Positions 16,544 through 26,141 are shown, counted from the first letter of the stretch. The stretch: 64,000 nucleotides of DNA from Actinomycetota bacterium (GCA_020161795.1 JAIUOR010000030.1:1-64000), one strand, 5' to 3'. A program made the numbers and translations. Notes: generated from the letters alone by a model not told the origin.

Positions 16544-18103
16544 GTGAGTGGCATCGCCAGGTTCGCGCCGGTCCGGCTGTGGGCCCGTTCGCTCCCGTTC
16601 CGCGTGGTGATCCTCACGCTGGGGGCGTCCATCGCGATCCTGGTGGCCACCGGCTGGTTCCTGCTCGACCAGTCCAGCCGGGGCATCATCGAGGGCAAGA
16701 CCCAGGCCTCGGTGGCCGAGGCGTCGGCGGTGCTCCAGTCGATGCAGACCGGGCTGAACAGCACCGACCTGCGCACCACCTCGATCAACGAGCGGATCAC
16801 CCGGTTGGCTCGGGAAGCCGCCACCCGGGGGCAGTACGGCAATCAGTACTTCGTCGTGGTCGAGACCCCGATTTCGACGATCGCCCCGGACGGACTCGAC
16901 GCGGCGAGCATCCCCGAGAGCATCCAGCAGTCGATGACCGCCGGGGACGGGCTGTGGAGCACTCCCACGCTGATCCGGTTCACCGACGGCCGCGACAGCG
17001 AACCCGGTCTGGTGGTGGCCTCCAACCTGCAGCCGCCCGGCCAGCAGCTCTACCCGGTCTTCTTCATCTTCTCCACCGCCGCCGAGCGGCAGACCCTGGC
17101 GGTCGTCCAGCAGGCGACGTTGGCCACCGGGCTGTTCCTGCTGCTCGGCCTGTCGCTGATGGTGTACCTGATCTCGATGCAGGTGCTGCAGCCGGTGCGG
17201 GCCGCGCGCCGGGCCGCCGAACGGCTGGCCGCCGGACACCTGGACGACCGGATGGCCGTGGTCGGCACCGAGGACCAGGCATCCCTGGCCACCTCGATGA
17301 ACCACATGGCCGAGCAGTTGGCCCGCAAGATCTCCGAGCTGGAGGGCCTCTCGCTGGTGCAGCAGCGATTCGTCTCGGACGTCTCCCACGAACTGCGCAC
17401 CCCGCTGACCACGATTCGGATGGCCGGCGAGGTGCTGCACGCCAACCGTTCGGCCTTCGATCCGCTGACGGCCCGCTCGGCGGAACTGCTGGCCGCCGAG
17501 ATCGATCGTTTCGAGGAGCTGCTGACCGACCTGCTGGAGATCTCCCGCTTCGATGCCGGCGCTGCCGAGCTGTCGCTGGACGAGGTGGATCTCTCCGCCG
17601 TCGTCCACGAGGAGGTGGCCGCGGTGGCACGGCTGGCCGGTGAGTTCGGGACCGAACTGATCCTGGACGCGCCGCAGCGATGCCACGCGGAGGTGGACAC
17701 CCGGCGGATCCGGAGGATCGTCCGCAACCTGCTCACCAACGCGATCGAGCACGGCGAGCGGCGGCCGATCAGCATTCACGTACGCGGCAACGACGACGCG
17801 GTCGCGATCGCGGTGCGCGACCACGGGGTGGGCTTGTCCAAGACCGACGCCAAGCTGGTCTTCGACCGGTTCTGGCGGGCCGACCCGGCCCGGGCGCGGC
17901 GACTGGGCGGAACCGGCCTGGGCCTGTCGATCGCGCTGGAGGACGCGCGGCTGCACGGCGGGCGGCTGACCGCCTGGGGCCGGCCGGCTGAAGGCGCGCA
18001 GTTCGTGCTGACCCTGCCGCGGCGGGCGGGGGACCAGGTGACCGAATCGCCCTGGCCGAAACGGCCGCGTGACACCCAGGGAGGTTCCGATGCGGTGGCG
18101 TGA
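16544..18103 (+). CDS. mtrB: Sensor histidine kinase MtrB
   Basis: 519 residues starting with GTG. A first membrane helix lies at about 22-44, then an extracytoplasmic sensor region, a second helix around 185-215, a HAMP linker, the dimerisation box VSDVSHELRTPL with the phosphorylated His near 282, and a GHKL ATPase domain ending in GTGLGLSIA. It senses envelope or osmotic state and phosphorylates MtrA. The gene is coupled to mtrA upstream and overlaps lpqB downstream by 14 bp, forming the conserved mtrA-mtrB-lpqB operon. Confidence 0.95.
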   Translation: MSGIARFAPVRLWARSLPFRVVILTLGASIAILVATGWFLLDQSSRGIIEGKTQASVAEASAVLQSMQTGLNSTDLRTTSINERITRLAREAATRGQYGNQYFVVVETPISTIAPDGLDAASIPESIQQSMTAGDGLWSTPTLIRFTDGRDSEPGLVVASNLQPPGQQLYPVFFIFSTAAERQTLAVVQQATLATGLFLLLGLSLMVYLISMQVLQPVRAARRAAERLAAGHLDDRMAVVGTEDQASLATSMNHMAEQLARKISELEGLSLVQQRFVSDVSHELRTPLTTIRMAGEVLHANRSAFDPLTARSAELLAAEIDRFEELLTDLLEISRFDAGAAELSLDEVDLSAVVHEEVAAVARLAGEFGTELILDAPQRCHAEVDTRRIRRIVRNLLTNAIEHGERRPISIHVRGNDDAVAIAVRDHGVGLSKTDAKLVFDRFWRADPARARRLGGTGLGLSIALEDARLHGGRLTAWGRPAEGAQFVLTLPRRAGDQVTESPWPKRPRDTQGGSDAVA

Positions 18104-19829
18104 GCTGACCGCGGCAGTCGCCGCCACGATGCTGCTGGGCGGCTGCGCAGCGGTGCCTACGGTAGGACCGGTGCGCGAGCACGGCTCGCGTCAGGAGCAG
18201 GTCGATTCCAGCGTGCGGGTGGCACCGGTGCCGCCCGCGCCCGATGCCACGGCGATGCTGGTGGTCGAGGGATTCCTTCACGCCATGGGCACCGACCAGG
18301 CCGACTTCGCCGTCGCCCGGCAGTACCTGACGCCCGCCGCCGACCTGGCCTGGCGACCCGAGGACGGCACCTCCATCTACGCCGACGGCTACCAGCTGCG
18401 AGAGGCCGAGACGAGCACCGAGGATCAGCCGGTCATCACCCTGGAGGCAGTGCTCACCGGAACGCTGAACGCGAAGGGCGAGTACCGGGAGGCCAGTGGC
18501 GGCCTACGGCCCGACTTCGGGGTCGTGCGCGACGAGGACGGCCAGTGGCGGATCTCCCGGCCGCCGGAGGGCCTGCTGATCTCGCGCTATCACTTCCTGA
18601 CCAACTACACCGCCGTCGATCTGAACTTCCTGGATCTCTCGGGCTCCGCGTTGGTGCCGGATCAGCGGTTCTTCGCGGTGAACTCGCTCACCCCGGAGAC
18701 GGTCGCGGCGGCGGTGCTGAGCGGGCCGGGAGACTGGCTGGCTCCGGCGGTCCGCAGGACGACCTGGCCGAGCCTGCGGATCGAGGAGGTCGACTCGCTA
18801 CCGCAGGGTGTGGCCCTGGTGCAGCTGAGCACCAGCGCGCTCGGGCTGACCGACGCCGAGCGGTTGACGGTGATGGCCGAGATGACCCAGACCCTGATGG
18901 AACTGCCCGAGGTGACGGCCGTCCAGTTCGGGGTCGGGTCGACCCTGCTGCCGTTGCCCGGCACGACGGCCGTCACCCTCACCACCAAGGACTTCTCCGA
19001 GCTCGCGCCGGCGACCGAGCCGGGCGCCGGCCAGTTGCTGGCCGTGCGTGACGGCTCGGTGCGGGTGGTCACCCGGACCGCGTCGTGGACCGAAGGCGAC
19101 CAGATCGCCCCGGCGTTGACCGAGGTCGGTACGGTCGCGGCGGTCGGCAACCTCTCGGAGGTGGCGGGGGTCACCGCCGACGGCACGACCCTGGCCGTCA
19201 CCGTGGCCGGCTCCGACACCCAGACGGTGCTGCTGGAGGGACGGAACCTGTTGCGTCCCGACTACTCCCGGCAGCGGGAGCTGTGGGCGATCGGCAACGA
19301 TGCCGATGCCGCCGGGTTCACCGTCTTCGCCGCGGGAGACCACGCCCCGATACCCGTGACCGCGCAGGACATCCCGGTGGAGACGGTGCGGGCCTTCCGG
19401 ATCTCGCCCGACGGCGTCCGGATCGCCCTGGTGCTGGACGGGCTGGTGGTCGACGGTGAGGCCGTCGAACAGCTCGGGGTGGCCCGGATCGTCCGGGACG
19501 CCGAGGGGATACGCCTGGAGGCCTTCCGGACGGTCTCCGTCAGCCCGCCGGCCGAGGCCGGGCGCCGGATCGTCGACGTGGGCTGGCAGACCGCGACCGA
19601 ACTGCTGGTGCTGCTCTCGCATCGGGTGACTTCCAGCGTGGTGCGCGTGGACCAGGATTCCGCGCTCCCGGAGGACATCGGGCCCTCCGAGATCTCCGGG
19701 CTGGTCGAGCTCGCGGTCGTCCCCGCCGGCCAGGCGGTGGTGCGTGGCAGCGCCTCGCTCTACCGCTATGAGGGCCCGTTCAACTGGAAGCCGATCACGG
19801 TGGCAGTGGACGCGATCGGCTATTCCTGA
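18090..19829 (+). CDS. lpqB: Lipoprotein LpqB (MtrAB accessory)
   Basis: 579 residues. ATG 18090 has GGGAGG upstream; an in-frame GTG at 18069 lies inside mtrB and is less likely. The signal peptide ends in the lipobox LLGGC with Cys19 as lipidation site. A GerMN-like domain follows in the middle (EVDSLPQGVALVQLS and VMAEMTQTLMELPEV), then a beta-propeller-like C-terminal half. In mycobacteria LpqB binds the sensor part of MtrB and adjusts MtrA phosphorylation. Placement after mtrB supports the name. Confidence 0.93.
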   Translation: MRWRELTAAVAATMLLGGCAAVPTVGPVREHGSRQEQVDSSVRVAPVPPAPDATAMLVVEGFLHAMGTDQADFAVARQYLTPAADLAWRPEDGTSIYADGYQLREAETSTEDQPVITLEAVLTGTLNAKGEYREASGGLRPDFGVVRDEDGQWRISRPPEGLLISRYHFLTNYTAVDLNFLDLSGSALVPDQRFFAVNSLTPETVAAAVLSGPGDWLAPAVRRTTWPSLRIEEVDSLPQGVALVQLSTSALGLTDAERLTVMAEMTQTLMELPEVTAVQFGVGSTLLPLPGTTAVTLTTKDFSELAPATEPGAGQLLAVRDGSVRVVTRTASWTEGDQIAPALTEVGTVAAVGNLSEVAGVTADGTTLAVTVAGSDTQTVLLEGRNLLRPDYSRQRELWAIGNDADAAGFTVFAAGDHAPIPVTAQDIPVETVRAFRISPDGVRIALVLDGLVVDGEAVEQLGVARIVRDAEGIRLEAFRTVSVSPPAEAGRRIVDVGWQTATELLVLLSHRVTSSVVRVDQDSALPEDIGPSEISGLVELAVVPAGQAVVRGSASLYRYEGPFNWKPITVAVDAIGYS

Positions 19830-19892
19830 CGGCTCGACGGCCGGCTGTGGACAAGTGGCACCGGGAACGCACGACGCGCAGGATCACCGGGC

Positions 19893-20567
19893 ATGGGTGC
19901 ATTCCTTGATGCCTGGGGAGACCTCGTCCTCGGAGCGTGCTGCCCCGGCTGCGGCCACCCGGCGCTGGGCATGTGCCGCGAGTGCGCCGCGGGGTTGCGG
20001 GCGCTGCAGCCCGGCGCCGTAACGCGGACGCTGGCCGGCTTCCCGCCGACGGTGGCGGCGGGGGAGTACGCCGGTGCGTTGCGGCGGGTGCTGCTGGCCG
20101 CCAAGGAGCGGCAGGCGCTCAGCCAGCTCCCGCTGCTCGGCCGGCTGCTGACCCGCGCGGTGGCCGGATTGCTGCTGGGCGAACGCCCGGTGGGCCCGGT
20201 CTGCCTCGTCCCCGTGCCGTCGGTTCGCGCCCGGGTGATCGAGCGGGGGATTGATCTGACCGGCACCCTGGCGGCCGGGACGGCCCGCCGCCTGCGACGC
20301 TGCGGCGTCGAGGTCAGCGTGCGGTTCGCAGTCCGGCTGGAGCGCACACCCGCCGACCAGGCCGGGCTGGGCCGGACGGCCCGGATCGTGAACTCGAGCG
20401 GTGCCTACCGGTGCGTCCAGCCGCCGCCGGGCTCGGTCGTGATCGTGGACGACGTGGTCACCACCGGCGCGACGCTGGCCGCCATGGCGACGGCGCTGCG
20501 CACCGCTGGATGCCTCCCCGTCGGTGCGGCGACGGTGGCCCACACAGCACGACGCGGGAGCCGGTAG
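19893..20567 (+). CDS. comF: ComF family phosphoribosyltransferase-like protein
   Basis: 224 residues. An N-terminal zinc finger uses Cys17/Cys20 and Cys28/Cys31 (CCPGCGHPALGMCREC). The C-terminal half is a type I phosphoribosyltransferase fold with the PRPP loop VVIVDDVVTTGAT. ComF proteins take part in DNA uptake in competent bacteria; in actinobacteria the gene is kept in the lpqB-comF-hpf-secA order without proven competence. Here glnK-amtB separate it from hpf. The coding end forms the upstream arm of a terminator hairpin. Confidence 0.92.
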   Translation: MGAFLDAWGDLVLGACCPGCGHPALGMCRECAAGLRALQPGAVTRTLAGFPPTVAAGEYAGALRRVLLAAKERQALSQLPLLGRLLTRAVAGLLLGERPVGPVCLVPVPSVRARVIERGIDLTGTLAAGTARRLRRCGVEVSVRFAVRLERTPADQAGLGRTARIVNSSGAYRCVQPPPGSVVIVDDVVTTGATLAAMATALRTAGCLPVGAATVAHTARRGSR

Positions 20568-20580
20568 GGCTCCCGCGTCG
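20550..20580. terminator. Bidirectional hairpin terminator between comF and glnK
   Basis: A 13-bp perfect stem: CGACGCGGGAGCC (20550-20562), a 5-nt loop, then GGCTCCCGCGTCG (20568-20580). It covers the comF stop codon and lies 16 bp from the convergent glnK stop, so it can end transcription from both sides. There is no strong T-tract, as is common in high-GC actinobacteria. Confidence 0.7.
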
Positions 20581-20595
20581 CGTCATTCGGTTGGG

Positions 20596-20934
20596 TCAGA
20601 TGGCTCCGCTGCCGCTCTCGCCGGTGCGCACCCGCACCACGATGCCGACGTCGACCACCCAGATCTTGCCGTCCCCGACCGATCCGGTGCGGGCACCCTG
20701 CAGGATGACACCCACCAGGGTCTCGGCCTCGGCGTCGTCCACCAGCACCTCCACCTTGACCTTCGCGATGAAGTCGATGGTGTACTCCGCGCCGCGGTAG
20801 ACCTCGACATGACCGCGCTGCCGGCCGTAGCCGGAGACCTCGGTGATCGTCATGCCGGCGACGCCGTGGCGCACCAGCGCCTTCTGGACGTTCTCCAGCT
20901 GTTCGGGCTGGATGATTGCTGTGACCAGCTTCAC
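20596..20934 (-). CDS. glnK: Nitrogen regulatory PII protein GlnK
   Basis: 112 residues, the standard PII length. The T-loop GRQRGHVEVYRGAEYTIDF includes Tyr51, the classical modification site. The B-loop VGVILQGARTGSVGDGKIWV and the C-terminal VVRVRTGE region are intact. PII senses 2-oxoglutarate and ATP/ADP and blocks AmtB when nitrogen is sufficient; in actinobacteria Tyr51 is adenylylated rather than uridylylated. It starts 3 bp after the amtB stop in the same operon, which supports GlnK rather than a free-standing GlnB. Confidence 0.95.
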   Translation of the reverse strand: MKLVTAIIQPEQLENVQKALVRHGVAGMTITEVSGYGRQRGHVEVYRGAEYTIDFIAKVKVEVLVDDAEAETLVGVILQGARTGSVGDGKIWVVDVGIVVRVRTGESGSGAI

Positions 20935-20937
20935 TTG

Positions 20938-22239
20938 TCAGGCTCCTGTCTTCGCGGTCTCGGGGAGGTCGTCCTTGGTCAGCACCAGGGTGCGCTGCAC
21001 CTTGCTGGAGTAGTACACCGGGCTGAGGTCGTACCCGGCCTCGGAGTGCTCGGCCAGATCGATGCCGCCGAGTTCGTCGGCCGCGCTGACCCGCCAGCCC
21101 ATGATTGCCTTCAGCGCCAGCGCGATCAGCAGGGTCGCCACCAGCGAGTAGGCCATCGCGGAGAAGGCGCCCAGGGCCTGCAGCCCGAGCTGTCCGAAGC
21201 CGCCACCGTAGAAGAGGCCGGTCGCATTGTCGGGGATCGCCGGGTCGGCCAGCAGGCCGATCAGCAGGGTGCCCACCAGGCCGCCGACCAGATGGACGCC
21301 GACCACGTCGAGCGAGTCGTCGTAGTTGAACTTGTACTTCAGGCCGACCGCGTAGGCGCAGGCGACGCCGGCGACCAGGCCGAGGAGCAGCGAGCCGACG
21401 GGATTCAGCGACCCGGCCGCCGGGGTGATCCCGACCAGGCCTGCGACGATGCCCGAGGCGGCACCCAGAGAGGTGGCGTGGCCGTCACGCAGCTTCTCGA
21501 CCACCAGCCAGCCGAGCATCGCGGCCGCGGTGGCGACCAGGGTGTTCACCCAGGCGAGTGCTGCGATCGCGTCGGCGGCGAAGGCGGAGCCGGCGTTGAA
21601 GCCGAACCAGCCGAACCACAGCAGGGCGGCGCCGAGCATGACCAGGGTCATGTTGTGCGGGCGCATCGGCCGGGTCCCGAACCCGATCCGGGGGCCCACC
21701 ACGATCGCCAGGACGAGGGCGGCGGCACCGGCGTTGATGTGGATCGCAGTACCACCGGCGAAGTCGATCACGCCGAGGCTGCCGATCCAGCCGCCGTCAC
21801 CCCACACCCAGTGCGCGACCGGGAAGTAGACCAGGGTTGCCCAGATCACGCTGAACACCGCCCAGGTGCTGAACTTCACGCGATCGGCGATGGCGCCGGA
21901 GATCAGCGCCACGGTGATGATCGCGAAGGTCGAGCCGAAGGCCACGCCGGCGAGGGCACCGGGGTCGGGATCGGTCACGAGACCGGCCAGGCCGAGGTAC
22001 TCCAGTGGGTTGCCGATCAGGCCCCCGATCGAGGTGCCCGAGGACATGCTGTAGCCGTACAGCACCCACAGCACGCCGACGATTCCCATCGAGAGGAAGC
22101 TCATCATGATCATGTTCAGGACGCCCTTCGCCCTGACCATGCCGCCATAGAAGAGAGCGAGACCGGGGGTCATCAGCAGCACGAGCGACGCACTGGTGAG
22201 AACCCAGGCGGTGTCGCCGGAGTTGAGTTCGAGAATCAT
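20938..22239 (-). CDS. amtB: Ammonium transporter AmtB
   Basis: 433 residues with about 11 membrane helices, the usual Amt topology. Family segments seen are LLMTPGLALFYGGMVRAKGVLNMIMMS, VAHWVWGDGGWIGSLGVIDFAGGTAIHI and DDSLDVVGVHLVGG, including the conserved pore histidines (DVVGVH and the later KAIMGWRVS region). It moves ammonium across the membrane and is gated by GlnK, encoded immediately downstream. The 300-bp upstream region carries phased GTTAC repeats that may be GlnR sites. Confidence 0.96.
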   Translation of the reverse strand: MILELNSGDTAWVLTSASLVLLMTPGLALFYGGMVRAKGVLNMIMMSFLSMGIVGVLWVLYGYSMSSGTSIGGLIGNPLEYLGLAGLVTDPDPGALAGVAFGSTFAIITVALISGAIADRVKFSTWAVFSVIWATLVYFPVAHWVWGDGGWIGSLGVIDFAGGTAIHINAGAAALVLAIVVGPRIGFGTRPMRPHNMTLVMLGAALLWFGWFGFNAGSAFAADAIAALAWVNTLVATAAAMLGWLVVEKLRDGHATSLGAASGIVAGLVGITPAAGSLNPVGSLLLGLVAGVACAYAVGLKYKFNYDDSLDVVGVHLVGGLVGTLLIGLLADPAIPDNATGLFYGGGFGQLGLQALGAFSAMAYSLVATLLIALALKAIMGWRVSAADELGGIDLAEHSEAGYDLSPVYYSSKVQRTLVLTKDDLPETAKTGA

Positions 22240-22262
22240 GGGAGTCAGCCTGTAGCACCCCT

Positions 22263-22310
22263 GTTACGCCGATGAGCGTGCGGTGTTACGGCGCGGTTAG
22301 CCGCTGTTAC
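22263..22310 (-). promoter_or_regulatory. Candidate GlnR-type repeats upstream of amtB
   Basis: On the plus strand GTTAC occurs at 22263, 22285 and 22306, with GTTAG at 22296, spaced 22, 11 and 10 bp, so all lie on the same DNA face. On the minus strand these read GTAAC, the half-site of actinobacterial GlnR boxes (GTnAC-N6-GnAAC). The position, 24-71 bp before the amtB start, and the nitrogen role of the operon support the idea. The second half-sites are degenerate, so this remains a candidate. Confidence 0.45.
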
Positions 22311-22386
22311 AGCCTTGTTGCGGCAGCACGGGTGGCTAACGCCGACGGGTGCCGTGGTGCGCCGACGCGCCGAGGCGGAAGGACGA

Positions 22387-22415
22387 TTGTCCCGCCGTCC
22401 TCACGGCACTACGGT
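22387..22415 (+). promoter_or_regulatory. Candidate promoter of hpf
   Basis: TTGTCC (22387-22392), a 17-bp spacer and TACGGT (22410-22415) fit the actinobacterial housekeeping pattern TTGNNN-N17-TANNNT. It would give a leader of about 120 nt before the hpf start. Prediction from sequence only. Confidence 0.35.
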
Positions 22416-22542
22416 GGGGGTATGGCACCCAGGCCGGTTCCCTCCGCTTCGCGGCAGGGGCAGGCCCGGTGCCACGGCTGTCTTCGGGCACGCCTCGTCC
22501 CGAGGGGTGCTGACCCCGACACCGTTGAGCAGGAGGGTTGAC

Positions 22543-23163
22543 ATGGATGTCCTTGTGACCGGTCGGCACTGCCAGATTCCGGACGACTACCGCGCCCGCG
22601 TGGAAGAGAAGCTCGCCTCGATAGAGAAGCTCAAAGACCGCGTCATCCGGATCGACGTACAGGTGACCGCCAACAGTTACAAGCGTCAGCCCGACCAGTC
22701 GACGAAGGTGGAGATCACCCTGCGCAGCAAGGGCCCGGTGGTGCGGGCCGAGGCGACCGCTGAGGACAAGCTGGTGGCCTTCGATCGCGCGCTGGATCGC
22801 CTGAAGGCGCAGCTGCGGCGAGCCTCCGACCGGCGCAAGGCGCACCGCGCGCTGAAGACCGAGCCGGCGCTGAGCGAGGCCGGTGTGGTGACCTTCGAGC
22901 CGCTGCAGACCGAGGAACTGGACGTCCAGACCCTGCCCGGCGGGCTCGAGGTGCAGGGCGACGGACCCCTGGTGGTGCGGGAGAAGTTCTTCGAGGCCAC
23001 CCCGCTCTCGCTGGCCCAGGCGCTGGACGAGATGGAACTGGTCGGCCACGACTTCTTCCTCTACGTGGACGCCGAGAGCGGAGCGCCCAGCGTGGCGTAC
23101 CGCCGTAAGGCCTACGACTACGGCGTGATCCATCTCAGCGTCGGCAAGCACCCCGCTGAGTAG
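22543..23163 (+). CDS. hpf: Long-form ribosome hibernation promoting factor
   Basis: 206 residues from ATG 22543 with AGGAGGG upstream; the open frame extends further upstream but without family similarity. The N-terminal S30AE domain (MDVLVTGRHCQIPDDYRARV to about residue 100) binds the ribosome decoding centre. The C-terminal S30AE_C domain (DEMELVGHDFFLYVDAESG, AYRRKAYDYGVIHL) dimerises to form 100S ribosomes. It is the long form usual in actinobacteria, next to comF and secA in the conserved order. Confidence 0.94.
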   Translation: MDVLVTGRHCQIPDDYRARVEEKLASIEKLKDRVIRIDVQVTANSYKRQPDQSTKVEITLRSKGPVVRAEATAEDKLVAFDRALDRLKAQLRRASDRRKAHRALKTEPALSEAGVVTFEPLQTEELDVQTLPGGLEVQGDGPLVVREKFFEATPLSLAQALDEMELVGHDFFLYVDAESGAPSVAYRRKAYDYGVIHLSVGKHPAE

Positions 23164-23194
23164 GGCGGCGCTCAACCCGGCCCAGGCGCGGCGG

Positions 23195-24364
23195 GTGGCC
23201 CTCGCCGCGCAGGGGTTCGGGCGTGGCCGGCCCGGCACCGTCACATCCCGGCAGGTGCAGCAGGTGGTCGACCGGATCAGCCAACTGCAGATCGACTCGG
23301 TGAACGTGGCGGTGCGGGCGCACTACATGCCCCTGTTCGCCCGGCTCGGACCCTACGACCGTGCCCTGCTCGATCGGGCGGCGGGACGGGCGCCACGCCG
23401 GCTCTTCGAGTACTGGGGCCACGCGGCCTCGCTGATCGACGTCGGGCTGCAGCCGGCATTGCGGTTCCGGATGGACGGACAGCGCCGGGCCGAGCCCTGG
23501 CCGGCGATCCAGGCCATCCGGGCCGAGCATCCCGGGCTGGAGCAGCAGGTGCTCGACTTCGTCGCCGCCAACGGCCCGGTCACGTCGCGCCAGATCGAAC
23601 ACCCCGAGGATCGCAAACGCGCTCCGTGGTGGAACTGGTCGCAGGCCAAGCACATGCTGGAGTGGCTGTTCGCCACCGGCGAGCTGACCGCGGCCAGCCG
23701 GAACAGCCAGTTCGAGCGCTGCTACGACCTGCCCGAACGCGTCCTGCCGGCGGCCGTGGTGGCGGCTCCGACGCCGGACCGTGCCGAGTCCGCGCGCATC
23801 CTCGTCCGGCATGCGGCCGCGGCGCTGGGCATCGCCACCGACCGCTGCCTGGCCGACTACTTCCGGTTGAGTCTGGCCACCGCCCAGGCCGCGATCGCCG
23901 AGCTGGTTGAGGCCGGTGAGCTGATCGAGACACCGGTGCGCGGCTGGGCTCGGCGCAGCTACCTGTGGCACCAGGCCCGGCTGCCGCGTCGGCTTCAGGT
24001 CGACGCCCTGGTGAGCCCGTTCGACTCGCTGGTCTTCGAACGCTCCCGCTTGGCCGACCTGTTCGGCGTCGACTACCGGATCGAGATCTACACCCCGGCC
24101 GCCAAGCGCCGCTACGGCTACTACGTCTACCTGTTCGTGATGGACGAGACCATCGCCGCCCGCGTCGATCTCAAGGCCGACCGCGCCGCCGGAGCGCTGC
24201 TCGTCCAGGCCTCCTGGCTGGAGCCGGGTGCTCCCGAGGCCGAGACCGCGGCCCGGCTGGCCGGGACGCTTCATTCGATGGCCGACTGGCTGGAGCTGGG
24301 CGAGGTGGTGATCCGCCCGGTCGGAACACTGGCGCCCGCCCTCACCAGAGCCGCCCCGGGCTGA
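23195..24364 (+). CDS. YcaQ/AlkZ-like winged-helix DNA glycosylase family protein
   Basis: 389 residues counted from GTG 23195. Family features are QVVDRISQLQIDSVNVAVRAHYMPLFARLGPYD, LFEYWGHAASLI and LVSPFDSLVFERSR. This is the HTH_42/YcaQ family, whose members AlkZ and YcaQ unhook interstrand DNA crosslinks. Catalytic QxQ: the segment SQLQIDS holds the motif Q-L-Q. The family N-terminus (LSRAALNPAQARRVAL) is encoded upstream of the GTG, back to a CTG at 23156 inside the hpf stop region, so the true start may be non-canonical. The gene ends convergent with the ABC transporter operon. Confidence 0.85.
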   Translation: MALAAQGFGRGRPGTVTSRQVQQVVDRISQLQIDSVNVAVRAHYMPLFARLGPYDRALLDRAAGRAPRRLFEYWGHAASLIDVGLQPALRFRMDGQRRAEPWPAIQAIRAEHPGLEQQVLDFVAANGPVTSRQIEHPEDRKRAPWWNWSQAKHMLEWLFATGELTAASRNSQFERCYDLPERVLPAAVVAAPTPDRAESARILVRHAAAALGIATDRCLADYFRLSLATAQAAIAELVEAGELIETPVRGWARRSYLWHQARLPRRLQVDALVSPFDSLVFERSRLADLFGVDYRIEIYTPAAKRRYGYYVYLFVMDETIAARVDLKADRAAGALLVQASWLEPGAPEAETAARLAGTLHSMADWLELGEVVIRPVGTLAPALTRAAPG

Positions 24365-24399
24365 GACGGCCCGGGGTCTTCGGGTCGGGACTCGCCAGG

Positions 24400-25296
24400 T
24401 CAGCCGATGCGGCCGATGCCGGTGCTCTGCGGGTTGAGACCGACGGTTCCCGCCTGCTGGCGGGCCAGTTCCGGGTTGTCGCTGCGGTGCCGCTCGGCGT
24501 AGGCGGAATCCTCGTCCCCGGCGTGAACCCGGGTCGGGTCGAGCACGCGGGCCAGGAAGGAACGGGTGCGCTCCTCCTTCGGGTTGCCGATCACCTCGTC
24601 GGGCGGACCCTCCTCGACGACGACACCGCCGTCCATGAAGATCACCCGGTCGGCCACCTCGCGGGCGAAGGCCATCTCGTGGGTGACCACCATCATGGTC
24701 ATGCCCTCGCGGGCGAGATCGCGCATCACCGAGAGCACGTCGCCGACCAGCTCCGGGTCGAGCGCCGAGGTGGGCTCGTCGAAGAGCATCATCTCCGGAT
24801 CCATGCTCAGTGCCCGGGCGATCGCCACCCGCTGCTGCTGGCCGCCGGAGAGCTGGGCGGGGTAGGAATGGCCACGGTCGCGGAGCCCCACCTTCTCCAG
24901 GTTCTCCTGAGCGATCCGCTGGGCCTCGGCGCGATCCAGCTTCTTCACCCGGATGAGCGCGATCGTGCAGTTCTGCAGCGCGGTCAGGTGGGGGAACAGG
25001 TTGAATTGCTGGAAGACCATCCCGGCCATCATCCGCAACCGGTCGATGTCGGCATCCGGGTCGGTGATCTCCTCGTTCATGATGAAGACCCGGCCCTTGG
25101 TCGGCTCCTCCAGCATGTTCACGCAGCGCAGCAGCGTGGACTTGCCCGAGCCGGAGGGGCCGATGATGCACACCACCTCGCCGCGGTGGATCGTGGTGGT
25201 GATGCCCTTGAGCACCTCGAGGTCGCCGAAGGACTTGTGGAGGTCGTAGATCTGGATCTCGTCCTCGCGGTCACCGGTGGGGATCTGCTGGGTCAT
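24400..25296 (-). CDS. Polar amino-acid ABC transporter, ATP-binding protein
   Basis: 298 residues. Walker [10 protein letters not shown] (46-54), the Q-loop [11 protein letters not shown], signature LSGGQQQR, Walker [13 protein letters not shown] and the switch His in VVTHEM are all intact, as in GlnQ/HisP-type ATPases. The C-terminal 45 residues after SFLARVLDP form an extra tail. ATG 25296 overlaps the permease stop by 4 bp (ATGA), so the two are coupled. It powers uptake of a polar amino acid, substrate unknown. Confidence 0.93.
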   Translation of the reverse strand: MTQQIPTGDREDEIQIYDLHKSFGDLEVLKGITTTIHRGEVVCIIGPSGSGKSTLLRCVNMLEEPTKGRVFIMNEEITDPDADIDRLRMMAGMVFQQFNLFPHLTALQNCTIALIRVKKLDRAEAQRIAQENLEKVGLRDRGHSYPAQLSGGQQQRVAIARALSMDPEMMLFDEPTSALDPELVGDVLSVMRDLAREGMTMMVVTHEMAFAREVADRVIFMDGGVVVEEGPPDEVIGNPKEERTRSFLARVLDPTRVHAGDEDSAYAERHRSDNPELARQQAGTVGLNPQSTGIGRIG

Positions 25297-26120
25297 CGGG
25301 TTGCCTTCCGCTGCCGGGCTTCCATGCGCCGCACGACGTAACTCAGCGGAAGCGTGATGATCAGATAGCAGAACCCCGCCACCACCAGCGGGGTGATGTT
25401 GGCGTTGGAGTTGGCCATGTCGCGTCCGAACTTGGTGAGCTCGTAGGCGCTGGTGGTCAGGCCGATCACGTAGACCAGGGAGGAATCCTTGGTCATCAGC
25501 ACCAGCTCGTTGGTCAGGGGCGGTGTGATGATCCGGAAGGCCTGCGGCAGCACGATCCGCTGCATCGACATCCCCGGCGGCATGCCCAGGGAGCGGGCGG
25601 CCTCGATCTGGCCCTTCGGGACGGCCTGGATGCCGGCCCGGATGGTCTCGGAGATGTAGGCCGCGGAGACCATGCCGAGCGCCGTCCACACGGTTCCGTA
25701 CGGATCGAAGGGGAACTGGAAGCCCTTCAGCGCGGTGCCCAGCAGGCTGAACGCGAGGAAGACGATGATCGCCGGCAGCCCGCGGAAGAACTCGACGTAG
25801 ATGGTCGCCAGCCATCGGTAGGGGCCCACCTGGGAGAGCCTCATCAGCGCCAGGATCGTCCCCAGCACGAGCCCGAAAACGAAGGCGCCGGCGGTGTAGA
25901 TGATGGTGTTGAGGAAGGCCCGGCCCAGTGCCGGGCTGATCGTCTGGACGACCAGATCGGGCCGGAAGAACACCTGCTGGATCGCCTGGCCGTCGACGGT
26001 GACGATGGCGAGGACGACGATCAGTGCCAGCACGATGTACTGGACGATGCGGATGCGTTGGGCGCGCTTGCGGGGTGACAGCTTCTTCTTGGGCGACGTC
26101 GTCGTCGTGATGGTGGTCAT
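25293..26120 (-). CDS. Polar amino-acid ABC transporter, permease
   Basis: 275 residues from ATG 26120 with GGAGG upstream. A charged N-terminus is followed by a membrane helix at about 25-43 and the HisM/GlnP-type domain with further helices and the cytoplasmic coupling loop [24 protein letters not shown]. Only one permease gene is present, so it should act as a homodimer. It lies between the binding protein and the ATPase in the operon. Confidence 0.92.
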   Translation of the reverse strand: MTTITTTTSPKKKLSPRKRAQRIRIVQYIVLALIVVLAIVTVDGQAIQQVFFRPDLVVQTISPALGRAFLNTIIYTAGAFVFGLVLGTILALMRLSQVGPYRWLATIYVEFFRGLPAIIVFLAFSLLGTALKGFQFPFDPYGTVWTALGMVSAAYISETIRAGIQAVPKGQIEAARSLGMPPGMSMQRIVLPQAFRIITPPLTNELVLMTKDSSLVYVIGLTTSAYELTKFGRDMANSNANITPLVVAGFCYLIITLPLSYVVRRMEARQRKATR

Positions 26121-26141
26121 CTCGCCTCCGGAGACTGACCC

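Noticed and set aside
20524-22275. 583-codon plus-strand frame over amtB and glnK
   Set aside because: It is antisense to two certain genes, and its His/Asp/Gly-rich composition is what reading high-GC genes backwards gives.
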